From contig CAZVNS010000005.1 of NCBI GenBank assembly GCA_964628905.1, positions 1 to 64,000 of the forward strand: DNA of 64,000 nt, in the 5' to 3' direction. A model generated the notes under the pieces. The model ran no database searches. It was not told where the DNA came from and worked only from the letters and a program-made list of their open reading frames with translations. This DNA is from JAJPXC01 sp964628905. Lineage in GTDB: Bacteria > Bacteroidota > Bacteroidia > Bacteroidales > Muribaculaceae. This document shows positions 1-7,924 of the stretch, piece by piece (position 1 is the first letter of the stretch; each line of letters opens with the position of its first letter). Both the position numbers and the translations under genes were made by a program.

Positions 1-53
1 CCCGCGACCCCAACCTTGGCAAGGTTGTGCTCTACCAACTGAGCTATTTTCGC
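1..53 (-). tRNA. tRNA-Gly(GCC), 3' part cut by window edge
   Basis: Reading the minus strand from base 53, the sequence is identical to the first 53 nt of the complete tRNA-Gly at 114-186: acceptor GCGAAAA, D-arm, and anticodon loop TTGCCAA with anticodon GCC. The T-arm and acceptor 3' strand lie outside the window. It is the downstream member of a tandem pair, separated by a 60-bp spacer. Confidence 0.93.
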
Positions 54-113
54 ATGTTATCGATCTGTCGTGATGACTGCGGATGAACTATTTCAAGGTA
101 CTTAAAAACTTAG

Positions 114-186
114 AGCGAAAAACGGGACTCGAACCCGCGACCCCAACCTTGGCAAGGTTGTGCTCTACCAACTGAGCTATTTTCGC
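114..186 (-). tRNA. tRNA-Gly(GCC)
   Basis: A 73-nt cloverleaf on the minus strand. The 7-bp acceptor stem pairs GCGAAAA with TTTTCGC and the discriminator is U73, as usual for bacterial tRNA-Gly. The anticodon loop TTGCCAA gives anticodon GCC, and the T-loop is GGTTCGAGTCC-like. No CCA is encoded. A second identical copy follows at 53-1, and both are probably transcribed from the promoter at 211-240. Confidence 0.96.
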
Positions 187-210
187 ATAGTCGCTTTCGG
201 TTTTGCGATG

Positions 211-240
211 CAAAAGTAGGGCTTTTTTTTGAACTGGCAA
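211..240 (-). promoter_or_regulatory. Bacteroidetes-type promoter for the tRNA-Gly pair
   Basis: On the minus strand TTG (240-238) is followed after 19 nt by TACTTTTG (218-211), matching the phylum consensus TTG-N19/20-TAnnTTTG. It lies 24 bp upstream of the mature tRNA-Gly 5' end. Confidence 0.7.
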
Positions 241-340
241 AACTTTTTGCGGAAATTTTTGTTGTCGGGGATGGTAGAATGAATGATTTTTGTGTATGGT
301 GGTGAATATAAGGTGGATAAACAAATGTTAAATTTCGGGT

Positions 341-372
341 AAAAATGGCGCAACCGTGAGGCTGCGCCATTT
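341..372 (-). terminator. Hairpin terminator downstream of the PD40-like pseudogene
   Basis: A perfect 10-bp inverted repeat, AAATGGCGCA (343-352) and TGCGCCATTT (363-372), is followed on the minus strand by a short T run. It sits 22 bp after the stop of the decayed gene at 395-882, so the termination signal outlived the reading frame. Confidence 0.7.
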
Positions 373-394
373 GATGGAAAGATAGGAGTTGAGT

Positions 395-882
395 TTACTT
401 GTTAAGCATCTTGGCGGTGCGTGATGCGCCGTAGGCGCCGATGGCCCGGACGATGTAGATGCCGCGGTTTAGGGCTGAGGCGTCGATGGCTTGGCCTGAG
501 GTCTGGGCGACTATTGTGCCGGCTGCGGTTGCGAGCTTGATGACGGTGGGGGTGGTGACCCAGCGGGTGTCGCGCACGAGTATCTCGCGGGAGTCGGCGC
601 TCCATTGGTGCATGTAGCCTACGCCGGCATCGCTTGAGAGTTTCTCTGCCCCTGAGAGCCATCGGGGTAGATTACATAGAGGCCGTCGTATCCCTCTTCG
701 GTGTAGGAGATGCGACTTCCGTCGGGCGACCAGCGGGGGTTCTCGTAGCGTTGGGCTGTGTTGGTCAGCTTGGTGATGTTGACCAGTCTTCCCTCTACCT
801 TACCCTGCGCTCCGGCCAGCTGCACGGTGAGTGCGGCGGCCGCAATGAGGATCGTCAGTCTCGTAATAGGAAGTTGTTTTAT
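395..882 (-). pseudogene. Decayed secreted TolB/PD40-type protein
   Basis: Two adjoining minus-strand frames make one broken gene. The upstream frame (882 to about 650) has a signal peptide (KQLPITRLTILIAAAALTV) and one beta-propeller blade motif (RWSPDGSRISY). The downstream frame (about 650 to 395) continues with another WSADSREI blade and ends in a GIYIVRA...KMLNK tail like Bacteroidetes secretion tails. They join if one G is restored in the GGGG run at about 649-652. The expected start is ATA (882-880) instead of ATG, with an in-frame stop five codons upstream. At about 160 codons it is far shorter than normal PD40 proteins, so an internal deletion is likely. A sequencing error could explain the frameshift but not the ATA or the shortness. 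Confidence 0.75.
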
Positions 883-1060
883 GATTACAGTTATTTAAGG
901 TTGATGGATAATCCTAAGGGATAATTGTGATGACCTAAACGGGTATTTGTGATGAATAGGCGCAATCAGCAAAGTCGATGCAATGATATTAAAAAATCCA
1001 TATAATCACCTTAGCCCCTATAAATAAATATGTTAATATGTCATAAAATTGTGGGGGGGG

Positions 1061-1642
1061 TCAGTCTATGCTGATGCCTGCGAAGCCCATGAAGGCCATC
1101 GCAAGCAATCCGGCGCAAATCAGTGCTATCGGTGCTCCGCGCATGGGGCGCGGCACGTCGACGAGGGCGAGCTGCTCGCGGATGCCGGCGAATATCACCA
1201 GTGCGAGGGTGAAGCCTAAGGCTGTGGCTATGGCGTAGACCACCGATTGCCCCAGGTCGAGCCCCTTCTGTGTGACGAGTATCGCCACTCCGAGCACGGC
1301 GCAGTTGGTGGTGATCAGTGGCAGGAACACTCCGAGGGCTGTGTAGAGCGCCGGGGCAACCTTCTTGATGACGATTTCGAGCATCTGCACAAGGGCTGCT
1401 ATGACGAGGATGAAGATGATGGTCTGCATGAACTGCAGTCCGAAGGGCACGAGCAGGTATTGCTGCAGCAGCCATGTGACGGCGGTGGCCAAGGTCATTA
1501 CGAAGGTTACGGCCATGCCCATGCCGGCGGCCGAGCTCAGGCGCTTTGACACTCCCATGAAGGGGCAGATGCCGAGGAATTGGGCAAATACGATGTTGTT
1601 GACGAATATCGCTGTGATGATTATCGAGAGGTAGGTAAGCAT
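1061..1642 (-). CDS. rnfA: Rnf complex subunit RnfA
   Basis: Integral membrane subunit of the Rnf ferredoxin:NAD+ oxidoreductase, which couples electron transfer to Na+ or H+ export. The 193-residue product is the usual family length and has about six hydrophobic helices. It carries the family's conserved N-terminal NNIVFAQFLGICPFMGVS and the ITTNCAVLG segment, whose cysteines are thought to bind a Fe-S centre between RnfA and RnfE within the membrane. RnfA is paralogous to RnfE, encoded just upstream. The ATG (1642) lies 3 nt after the rnfE stop. It is the last gene of a seven-gene minus-strand operon. Confidence 0.96.
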   Translation of the reverse strand: MLTYLSIIITAIFVNNIVFAQFLGICPFMGVSKRLSSAAGMGMAVTFVMTLATAVTWLLQQYLLVPFGLQFMQTIIFILVIAALVQMLEIVIKKVAPALYTALGVFLPLITTNCAVLGVAILVTQKGLDLGQSVVYAIATALGFTLALVIFAGIREQLALVDVPRPMRGAPIALICAGLLAMAFMGFAGISID

Positions 1643-1645
1643 GGA

Positions 1646-2239
1646 TTAGCAGGTTGACTTGTTGCGCAAATAGTTGAACAGGGCGATGAGCAGTCCGAGG
1701 GCTATGAAGGCTCCGGGGGCGAGGATAAACAGGAGCGAGCCGAAGTCCTCAGGGTAGACACGTAGAGAGAATATGCTTCCGGCTCCGAGTAGTTCCCTGA
1801 CAGCTCCGAGCAGGGTCAAGGCTGCTGTAAAGCCTAATCCGATGCCGATGCCGTCGAGCAGGGAGTTGAACACGCCATTGCGTGAGGCGAAGGCTTCGGC
1901 TCTGCCCAGGAGTATGCAGTTGACCACGATCAGGGGTATGAATATGCCAAGGCTCTCGTTGAGGGCGGGCATGTAGGCTTGCATGAGCATCTGCAGGATG
2001 GTGACAAACGAGGCTATGATGACGATGAACGCGGGGATGCGCACGGTGTCGGGTATCAGCGATTTCAGCGCTGAGATGGCCACGTTTGAGCAGATGAGCA
2101 CGGCCATGGTGGCCAATCCCATCGACAGGCCTGTGATGGCGCTGCCGGTGGTGCCGAGGGTGGGGCACATGCCGAGCATGAGCACGAATGTGGGGTTGTC
2201 GGCGATGATGCCGCGGATGATTATGCTGAGTCGGTTCAT
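1646..2239 (-). CDS. rnfE: Rnf complex subunit RnfE
   Basis: Membrane subunit paralogous to RnfA (197 residues, about six helices). Family signatures are ADNPTFVLMLGMCPTLGTT near the N-terminus and VNCILLGRAEAFAS in the second half, with one conserved cysteine in each inverted half. It pairs with RnfA around the membrane Fe-S centre. The start ATG overlaps the rnfG stop in an ATGA, implying translational coupling. The C-terminus (NYLRNKSTC) is short and unremarkable. Confidence 0.96.
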   Translation of the reverse strand: MNRLSIIIRGIIADNPTFVLMLGMCPTLGTTGSAITGLSMGLATMAVLICSNVAISALKSLIPDTVRIPAFIVIIASFVTILQMLMQAYMPALNESLGIFIPLIVVNCILLGRAEAFASRNGVFNSLLDGIGIGLGFTAALTLLGAVRELLGAGSIFSLRVYPEDFGSLLFILAPGAFIALGLLIALFNYLRNKSTC

Positions 2240-2814
2240 TGTTGCTGCGACTTGATGGATTGGTATGCTTTATAGGCGTGGTTGATGGCGCTGAGGAAGG
2301 CGCGGGAGGTAATTGTGGCGGCGGTGATGCCGTCGACCTGCCCTCCATCCTTCGACACCATGAGTTCGGCTGTGGTGAGGTCTCGGCCGATCACCGACCG
2401 GTTGGCTGTAGTGTCGTGAAACCAGTCGCCCATCTTTGCGCCAAGGCCGGGGGTCTCGCTATGGTTGATCACCTGATAGCCGGTCAGTGTACCTCGGGCG
2501 TCAAAGCCTACGATGAGGCTGAATGGGCCGGAGAAACCGTCGGGAGCGGTGACTTCGACAGCCGCTCCGACAAGCTTGTTGTCCATGCGGGCTATGTGGG
2601 CTGTGCAGCCGTCAATGTAGGCGGTGTCGGACATCGGGTCGTTGTTGAATTGGGGCACGACGGCGGCTATTGCTTCGATTTTCTTACGGCTCTCAACGTT
2701 GGCTATGGGGCCTTTGGTGATGTTGTAGACCACGGCTAAGAGCGCTCCTGCGGCGATGGTGATGACGCCCAAAGAGAGCACCATGTTGATCAGTGATGAG
2801 GATAGGCGTTTCAT
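2236..2814 (-). CDS. rnfG: Rnf complex flavoprotein subunit RnfG
   Basis: One N-terminal transmembrane helix (about residues 8-30) anchors a periplasmic FMN-binding domain. The covalent flavin site is the segment DGITAATITS (161-170), matching the flavinylation motif [S/T]-x-A-T, with Thr167 the likely phosphoester-linked residue. TPGLGAKM (about 121-128) is the second conserved FMN-domain motif. Attachment normally needs the flavin transferase ApbE, which is not encoded in this window. Both ends overlap neighbours by ATGA (rnfD stop/rnfG start and rnfG stop/rnfE start). Confidence 0.95.
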   Translation of the reverse strand: MKRLSSSLINMVLSLGVITIAAGALLAVVYNITKGPIANVESRKKIEAIAAVVPQFNNDPMSDTAYIDGCTAHIARMDNKLVGAAVEVTAPDGFSGPFSLIVGFDARGTLTGYQVINHSETPGLGAKMGDWFHDTTANRSVIGRDLTTAELMVSKDGGQVDGITAATITSRAFLSAINHAYKAYQSIKSQQQ

Positions 2815-3767
2815 TGCTTACCCCTCCTTTCTCCAAACTGACGTGGCCGCACATATCGGTTGATCAGCGGCACGAAGCCGTTCATGATGAGTATGGCGAA
2901 TGACACACCCTCGGGGTAGGCTCCGTATTGGCGTATGATGATGGTGATGATGCCTATCATGGCGCCGTAGATGAGCATACCGGCGCGTGTCATGGGTGAG
3001 GTGACATAGTCGGTGGCCATGAAGATAGCTCCGAGCAGCAGTCCGCCGGAGAGGATTTCGACGGCGATGTTACCGCCGGTGACAAGTGCCATCAGGGCGG
3101 CTGCGGCGACTACCGCTACCGGGATGTGCCAGGCGATCACGCGGCGTGCCACCAGGTAGATGAAACCGGCGATCAGGGCTAAGCTGCCGACTTCCCCCAT
3201 TGAGCCTCCGACGCGTCCCAACATCAGCGATGTGGTGTCGACCTGGTCGGGGGTGATGACGCCCATCTTGAGTTGGCCGAGGATGGTGGCGCCGGTGGTG
3301 GCGTCGGTGTAGTTGAGGGTGTTTTCAAGGGGTATGGGCCAGCTGGTCATGAGCACCGGGAATGAGATGAGCAGGAACACGCGTCCTACCAGTGCGGGGT
3401 TGAAGATGTTGCACCCAAGGCCTCCGAATGCCATCTTGCCGATGCCGATGGCGAATACCGAGCCGATTATTACGGTCCATAACGGCAGGTTGGATGGCAG
3501 GTTGAGAGCAAGCAGAAGCCCGGTGAGCAGCGCTGAACCGTTGGCTATGGTGGCCTTGCGGCGGAGCATGTAGCGGTTGATGAGGTATTCGGTGGCGATG
3601 CAGCTTGCAATTGCGGTGGTGATCACGATGGCGGCTCCTACTCCGAAGTAGTACAGGGAGCAGAGCGTGGCAGGTATCAGGGCTATAACCACTTGCCACA
3701 TGCACCAGCCGACGGTGCGGGTGGTCTGTATGTGGGGTGAGGCCGATATGGTGAGGAGTTGGTTCAT
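2811..3767 (-). CDS. rnfD: Rnf complex membrane flavoprotein RnfD
   Basis: Polytopic membrane subunit of 318 residues, homologous to NqrB. The flavinylation motif TTGAT (157-161) points to Thr161 as the FMN-bearing residue. Other family features are GGLGCNIFNPALVGR and TDYVTSPMTRAG. The open frame extends upstream to 3857, but the extra 30 residues overlap rnfC and are not family-like. The ATG at 3767 begins MNQLLTISASPH, as RnfD proteins do, and overlaps the rnfC stop in ATGA, so that start is chosen. Confidence 0.95.
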   Translation of the reverse strand: MNQLLTISASPHIQTTRTVGWCMWQVVIALIPATLCSLYYFGVGAAIVITTAIASCIATEYLINRYMLRRKATIANGSALLTGLLLALNLPSNLPLWTVIIGSVFAIGIGKMAFGGLGCNIFNPALVGRVFLLISFPVLMTSWPIPLENTLNYTDATTGATILGQLKMGVITPDQVDTTSLMLGRVGGSMGEVGSLALIAGFIYLVARRVIAWHIPVAVVAAAALMALVTGGNIAVEILSGGLLLGAIFMATDYVTSPMTRAGMLIYGAMIGIITIIIRQYGAYPEGVSFAILIMNGFVPLINRYVRPRQFGERRGKQ

Positions 3768-5098
3768 TTTGGCTGTGATTTTATGGCGCGTTTGCCGAGC
3801 TTGATGTAGTCGAGGATTGGGCGGGATGAGGGACAGACGTAGCTGCAAGAGCCACATTCGACGCAGTTGAGGGCACCGAGTCGGTTGGCCTGCTCATATT
3901 CGTTGAGACGGCTCAGGGTGGCAAGCAGGTAAGGCTCGAGACCCATGGGGCACGCCTCGACGCACTTTGCGCAGCGGATGCAGGGTTGGACGGTGCGTCG
4001 GTGTGCTTCACTCTCTGGGAGCATCAGTATGCCGGAGATGCCCTTGACCGTGGGGGCGTCGATTGACACTACCGCCCTACCCATCATCGGTCCGCCCAAC
4101 ACTATCTTGCCGGTATCGGCGGGGACTCCTCCGGCCAGGTCGATGAGCGCTCGCATGCTGGTGCCTAAGGCCACGCGGTAGTTGCCGGGACGCTCCACCG
4201 ACGGTCCGGTGACGGTGACGACTCTCGACACCAGGGGGGTGCCCATGATCACGGCATCGTAGACGGCAAGTGCGGTGGCCACGTTCTGCACTATCGCCCC
4301 GACGGCTATCGGGAGCGCTCCTTGCGGCACCTCACGGCCGATTGTGGCTACAATGAGCTGCTTCTCGCTGCCCTGGGGGTGCTTGGTGCGCAGTGGCATG
4401 ATCTCGATGCCCGAGGTGGCTGAGGCGGCTTGGCGCATCGCTTCGATGGCTTGGGGCTTGTTGTCCTCGATACCCACGATGGCACGGTTGACTTTGGCGG
4501 CCTTCATCAGCAGGAGGATGCCGTCGATGATCTCGGGGGCTTGTGCGCGCATTATGGCGTCGTCGTTGGTGAGATAGGGCTCGCACTCTGCGCCATTGAT
4601 TATCAACACATCGGCTCGAGTGCCCGGGGGAGGGGAGAGTTTCACTTTGGTGGGGAAGGTGGCTCCTCCGAGTCCGACGATACCTGCTTGGTCAATGATT
4701 TTCACAATCTCGTCGGCGGGGAGCGACAGGGCTTGCTCAATCGAGCGCACGGGGCGGGCGTTGACCATGGCGCTGAGGTCGGCCTGATGGTCATCCTCAG
4801 TGGCTTCGATGGTGACGGTGTCGGCGGGCTGTCCATAGGCCGTCTTGGTGCGGTCAACCTTGACCACCGTGCCTGAAATCGGTGTATGCACGTTGGCCGA
4901 AACAAACCCTGCGGCATGGGCCACGATGTCGCCGCGGCTTACGTGGTCGCCCCGCTTCACGTCGCATACGGCTATCGCCCCGATGTGCTGTGAGAATGTC
5001 ACTACCACGGAGTTGGGGAGCTCCATGTCTATGATGGGCTTTCCGGCGGTGAGTTTTGACTGTGGAGGGTGGATGCCTCCTATCTTGAATGTACGCAC
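3764..5098 (-). CDS. rnfC: Rnf complex NADH-binding subunit RnfC
   Basis: Peripheral subunit (444 residues) that exchanges electrons with NAD. It has the RnfC N-terminal lipoyl/biotin-like fold (GGIHPP at residues 7-12), the nucleotide/flavin-binding GLGGATFPTKVKL (about 151-163), and the SLBB region. Two 4Fe-4S clusters are near the C-terminus: CIRCAKCVEACP and CVECGSCSYVCP. It lacks the long alanine-rich C-terminal extension of E. coli RsxC, as is typical outside gammaproteobacteria. It follows rnfB by 16 nt and overlaps rnfD by ATGA. Confidence 0.96.
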   Translation of the reverse strand: MRTFKIGGIHPPQSKLTAGKPIIDMELPNSVVVTFSQHIGAIAVCDVKRGDHVSRGDIVAHAAGFVSANVHTPISGTVVKVDRTKTAYGQPADTVTIEATEDDHQADLSAMVNARPVRSIEQALSLPADEIVKIIDQAGIVGLGGATFPTKVKLSPPPGTRADVLIINGAECEPYLTNDDAIMRAQAPEIIDGILLLMKAAKVNRAIVGIEDNKPQAIEAMRQAASATSGIEIMPLRTKHPQGSEKQLIVATIGREVPQGALPIAVGAIVQNVATALAVYDAVIMGTPLVSRVVTVTGPSVERPGNYRVALGTSMRALIDLAGGVPADTGKIVLGGPMMGRAVVSIDAPTVKGISGILMLPESEAHRRTVQPCIRCAKCVEACPMGLEPYLLATLSRLNEYEQANRLGALNCVECGSCSYVCPSSRPILDYIKLGKRAIKSQPK

Positions 5099-5114
5099 TT
5101 AATATAATGATGTG

Positions 5115-5948
5115 TTAGGAGGGGATTATGGGTGAGGGGAAGTTGGCGCTGAGTATCGCTCCGGTGGGGCACACGGGGATGCACTTGCGGCAGAGCTTGC
5201 ACTTGGCGAAGTCGATATAGGCGAGGTCGTCGGCCACGGTGATAGCTCCATGTGGGCATGTGCGGGCGCATTTGCCGCAACCGATGCACGACATGCGGCA
5301 CTCGTTGCGGGCTATGGCTCCCTTCTCGCGGTTGGAGCACGCTACCCACACGCGCAATCCGCGGGGACCTTTGTTGCGCAGCTCAAGCAGTGACCGCGGG
5401 CAGGCGCTGGCGCAGAGGCCGCAGCCTACGCAGCGGTCATCGGCCACGGCGGGCAGACCGGTTGTGGGGCCGATGTGGATGGCGTCCCAATGGCATGCCT
5501 TGACGCAGTCGCCGCAACCTAAGCAGCCGTAGGCGCAGTCGGTTGAGCCAACGGCTATCATCGAGAGCAGGGCACACGACTGCACGCCGTCGTAGGTGGC
5601 ACGGACGGGGCGGTTGGCGCATGTGCCGTTGCAGCGGAGCACGGCTATCTTGGGTATGGCTGAGGTTGGTGCCACCCCTTTGATTGAGGCTATCTTCGAC
5701 ATGGCGTCGGCATCTGCTCCGGGACATGTGAAGCCGTCGAGGGTGGGGGAGGCGGCACAGCGGCTGGCGAAGTCGTGGCAGCCGCTGAAGCCGCAGCCTC
5801 CGCAGTTGGCGCCGGGGAGGAGGGCTTCAATCTGTCCAACCAGCGGGTCCTCGGGCACGTTGAAGCGCCGGGCCACTATGTAGAGTATGATTGCGGCGAG
5901 TATGCCTATGCCGCCGAGGGCTATGAGTGAGGCTGTGATGATGGGCAC
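5115..5948 (-). CDS. rnfB: Rnf complex ferredoxin-type subunit RnfB
   Basis: Membrane-anchored electron-entry subunit (277 residues) that takes electrons from reduced ferredoxin. An N-terminal transmembrane helix (about 4-26) precedes the Fe-S domain ANCGGCGFSGC (about 47-57) with a trailing Cys. After it come four ferredoxin-like cluster motifs: CLGCGDCVKACHWDAI, CVGCGLCASACP, CIGCGKCARTCP and CKLCRKCIPVCP. The RnfB proteins of many proteobacteria carry only two such ferredoxin motifs, so this is an Fe-S-rich version like those of anaerobes. It lies 19 nt after the RseC-like gene. Confidence 0.96.
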   Translation of the reverse strand: MPIITASLIALGGIGILAAIILYIVARRFNVPEDPLVGQIEALLPGANCGGCGFSGCHDFASRCAASPTLDGFTCPGADADAMSKIASIKGVAPTSAIPKIAVLRCNGTCANRPVRATYDGVQSCALLSMIAVGSTDCAYGCLGCGDCVKACHWDAIHIGPTTGLPAVADDRCVGCGLCASACPRSLLELRNKGPRGLRVWVACSNREKGAIARNECRMSCIGCGKCARTCPHGAITVADDLAYIDFAKCKLCRKCIPVCPTGAILSANFPSPIIPS

Positions 5949-5967
5949 GGTGTTTGGGTTTTATGTT

Positions 5968-6384
5968 TTAGGAGGAGGGGGTGATGGACCAGTGGATGCG
6001 TGTGGCGATGGCTTGGCGGTTGAGGGCGAGGATGAGGTAGTAGATGGTGAGCACGGCGAGGGTGACGCCTATCGACAATGCGGGGCTCAGGCCGATGGCG
6101 AGTGCGGTGATGAGCGTGGCGGCGAGAAGTGCGCAGGGGAGTGCGAGACCTAAGCCTATGGCTCGCCATTGTGACGCGTCGGTGGCTGTGATGTCGACCC
6201 TCTGGCCAACGCTGTAAGCCGCAGGGTTGTCGACCTCGATGGTGTGTGTGACGCGTTCGCCCGTCTGGCCGCACACCACGGCCACACGGCAGCCTGAGCA
6301 GGCCGTTCCGGTGAGTATTTCGACCGTCACCGCATCGGCGCTCACCCCTGTGACGACCGCTGTATGTGATATGCCTGAAGCCAT
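5968..6384 (-). CDS. RseC/MucC-like membrane protein, first gene of the rnf operon
   Basis: A 138-residue protein with a short N-terminal domain carrying a Cys motif (ACSGCRVAVVCG, about 28-39) and two transmembrane helices (about 76-118). This is the architecture of the SoxR-reducing/RseC family, commonly encoded beside Rnf genes. In E. coli RseC together with Rsx (=Rnf) keeps SoxR reduced; no SoxR or sigma-E is visible here. A role in maturation or redox coupling of Rnf is inferred from position only. A TAnnTTTG element ends only 4 nt before the ATG (6389-6396). Confidence 0.85.
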   Translation of the reverse strand: MASGISHTAVVTGVSADAVTVEILTGTACSGCRVAVVCGQTGERVTHTIEVDNPAAYSVGQRVDITATDASQWRAIGLGLALPCALLAATLITALAIGLSPALSIGVTLAVLTIYYLILALNRQAIATRIHWSITPSS

Positions 6385-6388
6385 GTCG

Positions 6389-6396
6389 CAAATTTA
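6389..6396 (-). promoter_or_regulatory. Candidate -7 element of the rnf operon
   Basis: Minus-strand TAAATTTG matches the Bacteroidetes TAnnTTTG element. Its position, ending 4 nt from the first ATG, would make the transcript leaderless or nearly so. No good TTG is seen about 20 nt upstream. Confidence 0.45.
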
Positions 6397-6549
6397 ACGA
6401 TTTTTGTGATGGGAAACAGCGATTTTGGAAAATATGCGCCAAATCACCTAAATTTTTTAGTATGTCTTGTCGGAATGAATAAATTTGTATCACTTTGCGA
6501 GTGAAATCACATTAAACCCGCAAAATTTACATATTTATACAATCTTGCC

Positions 6550-6755
6550 ATGGAACAATCAAGGAAATTCCTGCTTCAGAAGAGCGACATACCACAGCAT
6601 GGTACAACGTGGTGCCCGACATGCCTAACAAGCCCGCGCCGAAACTCAACCCCGCGACCAAGGAGCCTCTGAAGGCCGAAGACCTCTTCCCGATTTTCGC
6701 CGAGGAGGTGAGCCGTCAGGAGATAAACACCGCCGACCTCCCCGACGTAAGGTAA
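6550..6755 (+). pseudogene. Remnant of a tryptophan-synthase-beta-like (TrpB2) gene
   Basis: From the ATG at 6550 the sequence reads MEQSRKFLLQKSDIPQ. A one-base loss at about 6597 then shifts the frame, which resumes as AWYNVVPDMPNKPAPKLNP, then EPLKAEDLFPIFAEEVSRQE, up to a stop at 6755. This is the distinctive N-terminus of the PLP-dependent TrpB2 family (RKFLL...IP..WYN...DMPNKP...LNP.T..PL...DL..IF..E...QE). Only about 67 of roughly 450 codons remain, and similarity may continue faintly to about 6790. Neither the PLP lysine nor the catalytic core is present, so it cannot be functional. It sits between two minus-strand genes. Confidence 0.8.
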
Positions 6756-6792
6756 CGCCTCCGGGGGCGCTTGCGTCAGCTGATGGGCGCTG

Positions 6793-7833
6793 TTAGCTGA
6801 GATGACCGGTGGGGTAAAGGATGTGGAGTACCAGCTCCTGGAGCAGTTCGTAGGGGTCGCGGCGTGAGCCTATGCCCTTGCTTTGTGCGTCGTAGCGGCG
6901 GATGGCGTTGATGATCTCGATGGCGTGCCAGGCGTTGAAGTGCCGCAGGGCGTTGCGGAGGTCGGTGAGTTGGCCGGGCCATTTGTAGCCGCAGGCGGCC
7001 ATCAGCGAGTGATCACCCTGGTCGGAGGTGTAGATGGCTATGAGCACGTTGGTGAAGAAGTTGAACAGCGTGGAGGCTGTGACCACATAGGGGTTGTTCT
7101 TGGGGTTGGAGCGGAAATAATCCACGATGGTGAGTGCGCGCTTGTAGTCGCGTTTAGCCACGGCCGCCACCAGCTCGAAGTTGTTGTAATCCTTGCTGAT
7201 ACCGATGTTGGCTTCGACCGCCTCAGGCGTTACCATGGCGCCTTTGGGGAGGGTGACGGTGAGCTTGTCAATCTCGTTGTAGAGGCGCGACAGGTCGGTG
7301 CCTACGTAGTCGGCGAGCATCTGCAGCGACTTGGGGTCGACGTTGAGCCCCTTGTCCTTGATGAAGCGCTCGATTTCGACCTTGACGTTGCGCTCTTGGA
7401 GTTTCTTTGACTCAAACACCACCCCTCCGCTCTTTTTCAGGGCTGACTTCAGCTCCTTGCCTTTGGCGGCGGCACCGCGGCTGCATATCACGAACACTGT
7501 CGACGGGTTAGGTTGCGCCACGTAGCTTGCGATGTTGTCGAGCCATTGTGCAGGCACGGCTTGGGCTTCGTGGAGTATCACCACCTGGCGGTCGGCCATC
7601 ATGGGGTAACGCATGGCGTAGTCCATCACCTGAGCGGGTGTCAGCTCAGGGGCATAAAGGTTGTAGAGGTTGAAGTCGCGGTCGGCCTCGGGCACCAGAG
7701 CCTCGAAGTCCTTGACGAGTTGGTCGATGTAGAACCCCTCCTCGCCATGCAGCAGGTAGACGGGGGCGAGTTGCGACGGAGCTTTGCGCAGCTGGTTGCG
7801 CAGCGATGTGAAGGTGACTGTAGCTTCGGCCAT
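6793..7833 (-). CDS. holA: DNA polymerase III subunit delta
   Basis: Clamp-loader delta subunit (346 residues) that opens the beta sliding clamp. It has the HolA N-terminus PVYLLHGEEGFYIDQLV (about 24-40), the non-ATPase AAA+ fold with VVILHEAQ, and the TDLSRLYNEIDKL motif (about 194-206). The helical C-terminal collar domain has FELVAAVAKRDYKRAL and LFNFFTNVL. Length is normal. It is transcribed divergently from the acyltransferase at 7925. Its partner delta' is encoded at 25325-26446. Confidence 0.95.
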   Translation of the reverse strand: MAEATVTFTSLRNQLRKAPSQLAPVYLLHGEEGFYIDQLVKDFEALVPEADRDFNLYNLYAPELTPAQVMDYAMRYPMMADRQVVILHEAQAVPAQWLDNIASYVAQPNPSTVFVICSRGAAAKGKELKSALKKSGGVVFESKKLQERNVKVEIERFIKDKGLNVDPKSLQMLADYVGTDLSRLYNEIDKLTVTLPKGAMVTPEAVEANIGISKDYNNFELVAAVAKRDYKRALTIVDYFRSNPKNNPYVVTASTLFNFFTNVLIAIYTSDQGDHSLMAACGYKWPGQLTDLRNALRHFNAWHAIEIINAIRRYDAQSKGIGSRRDPYELLQELVLHILYPTGHLS

Positions 7834-7885
7834 GTTGGGTGATTTTTTGTGGGTGCTAATTTACGCACAATTTTGGAAAAATCGC

Positions 7886-7893
7886 TACCTTTG
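7886..7893 (+). promoter_or_regulatory. TAnnTTTG promoter element for the glycan cluster
   Basis: TACCTTTG lies 31 bp upstream of the acyltransferase ATG at 7925. A TTTTGG at 7871-7876 is too close to serve as a normal -33 element, so strength is uncertain. Confidence 0.5.
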
Positions 7894-7924
7894 CGATGTC
7901 AAACCTCAAAAATCTATACCGCGG

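Noticed and set aside
634..924. 96-residue plus-strand frame opposite the PD40 pseudogene
   Set aside because: It is antisense to a readable decayed gene, has no promoter and no family features.
3768..3857. 30-residue extension of RnfD
   Set aside because: It overlaps the rnfC coding end, while ATGA coupling and family similarity support 3767.
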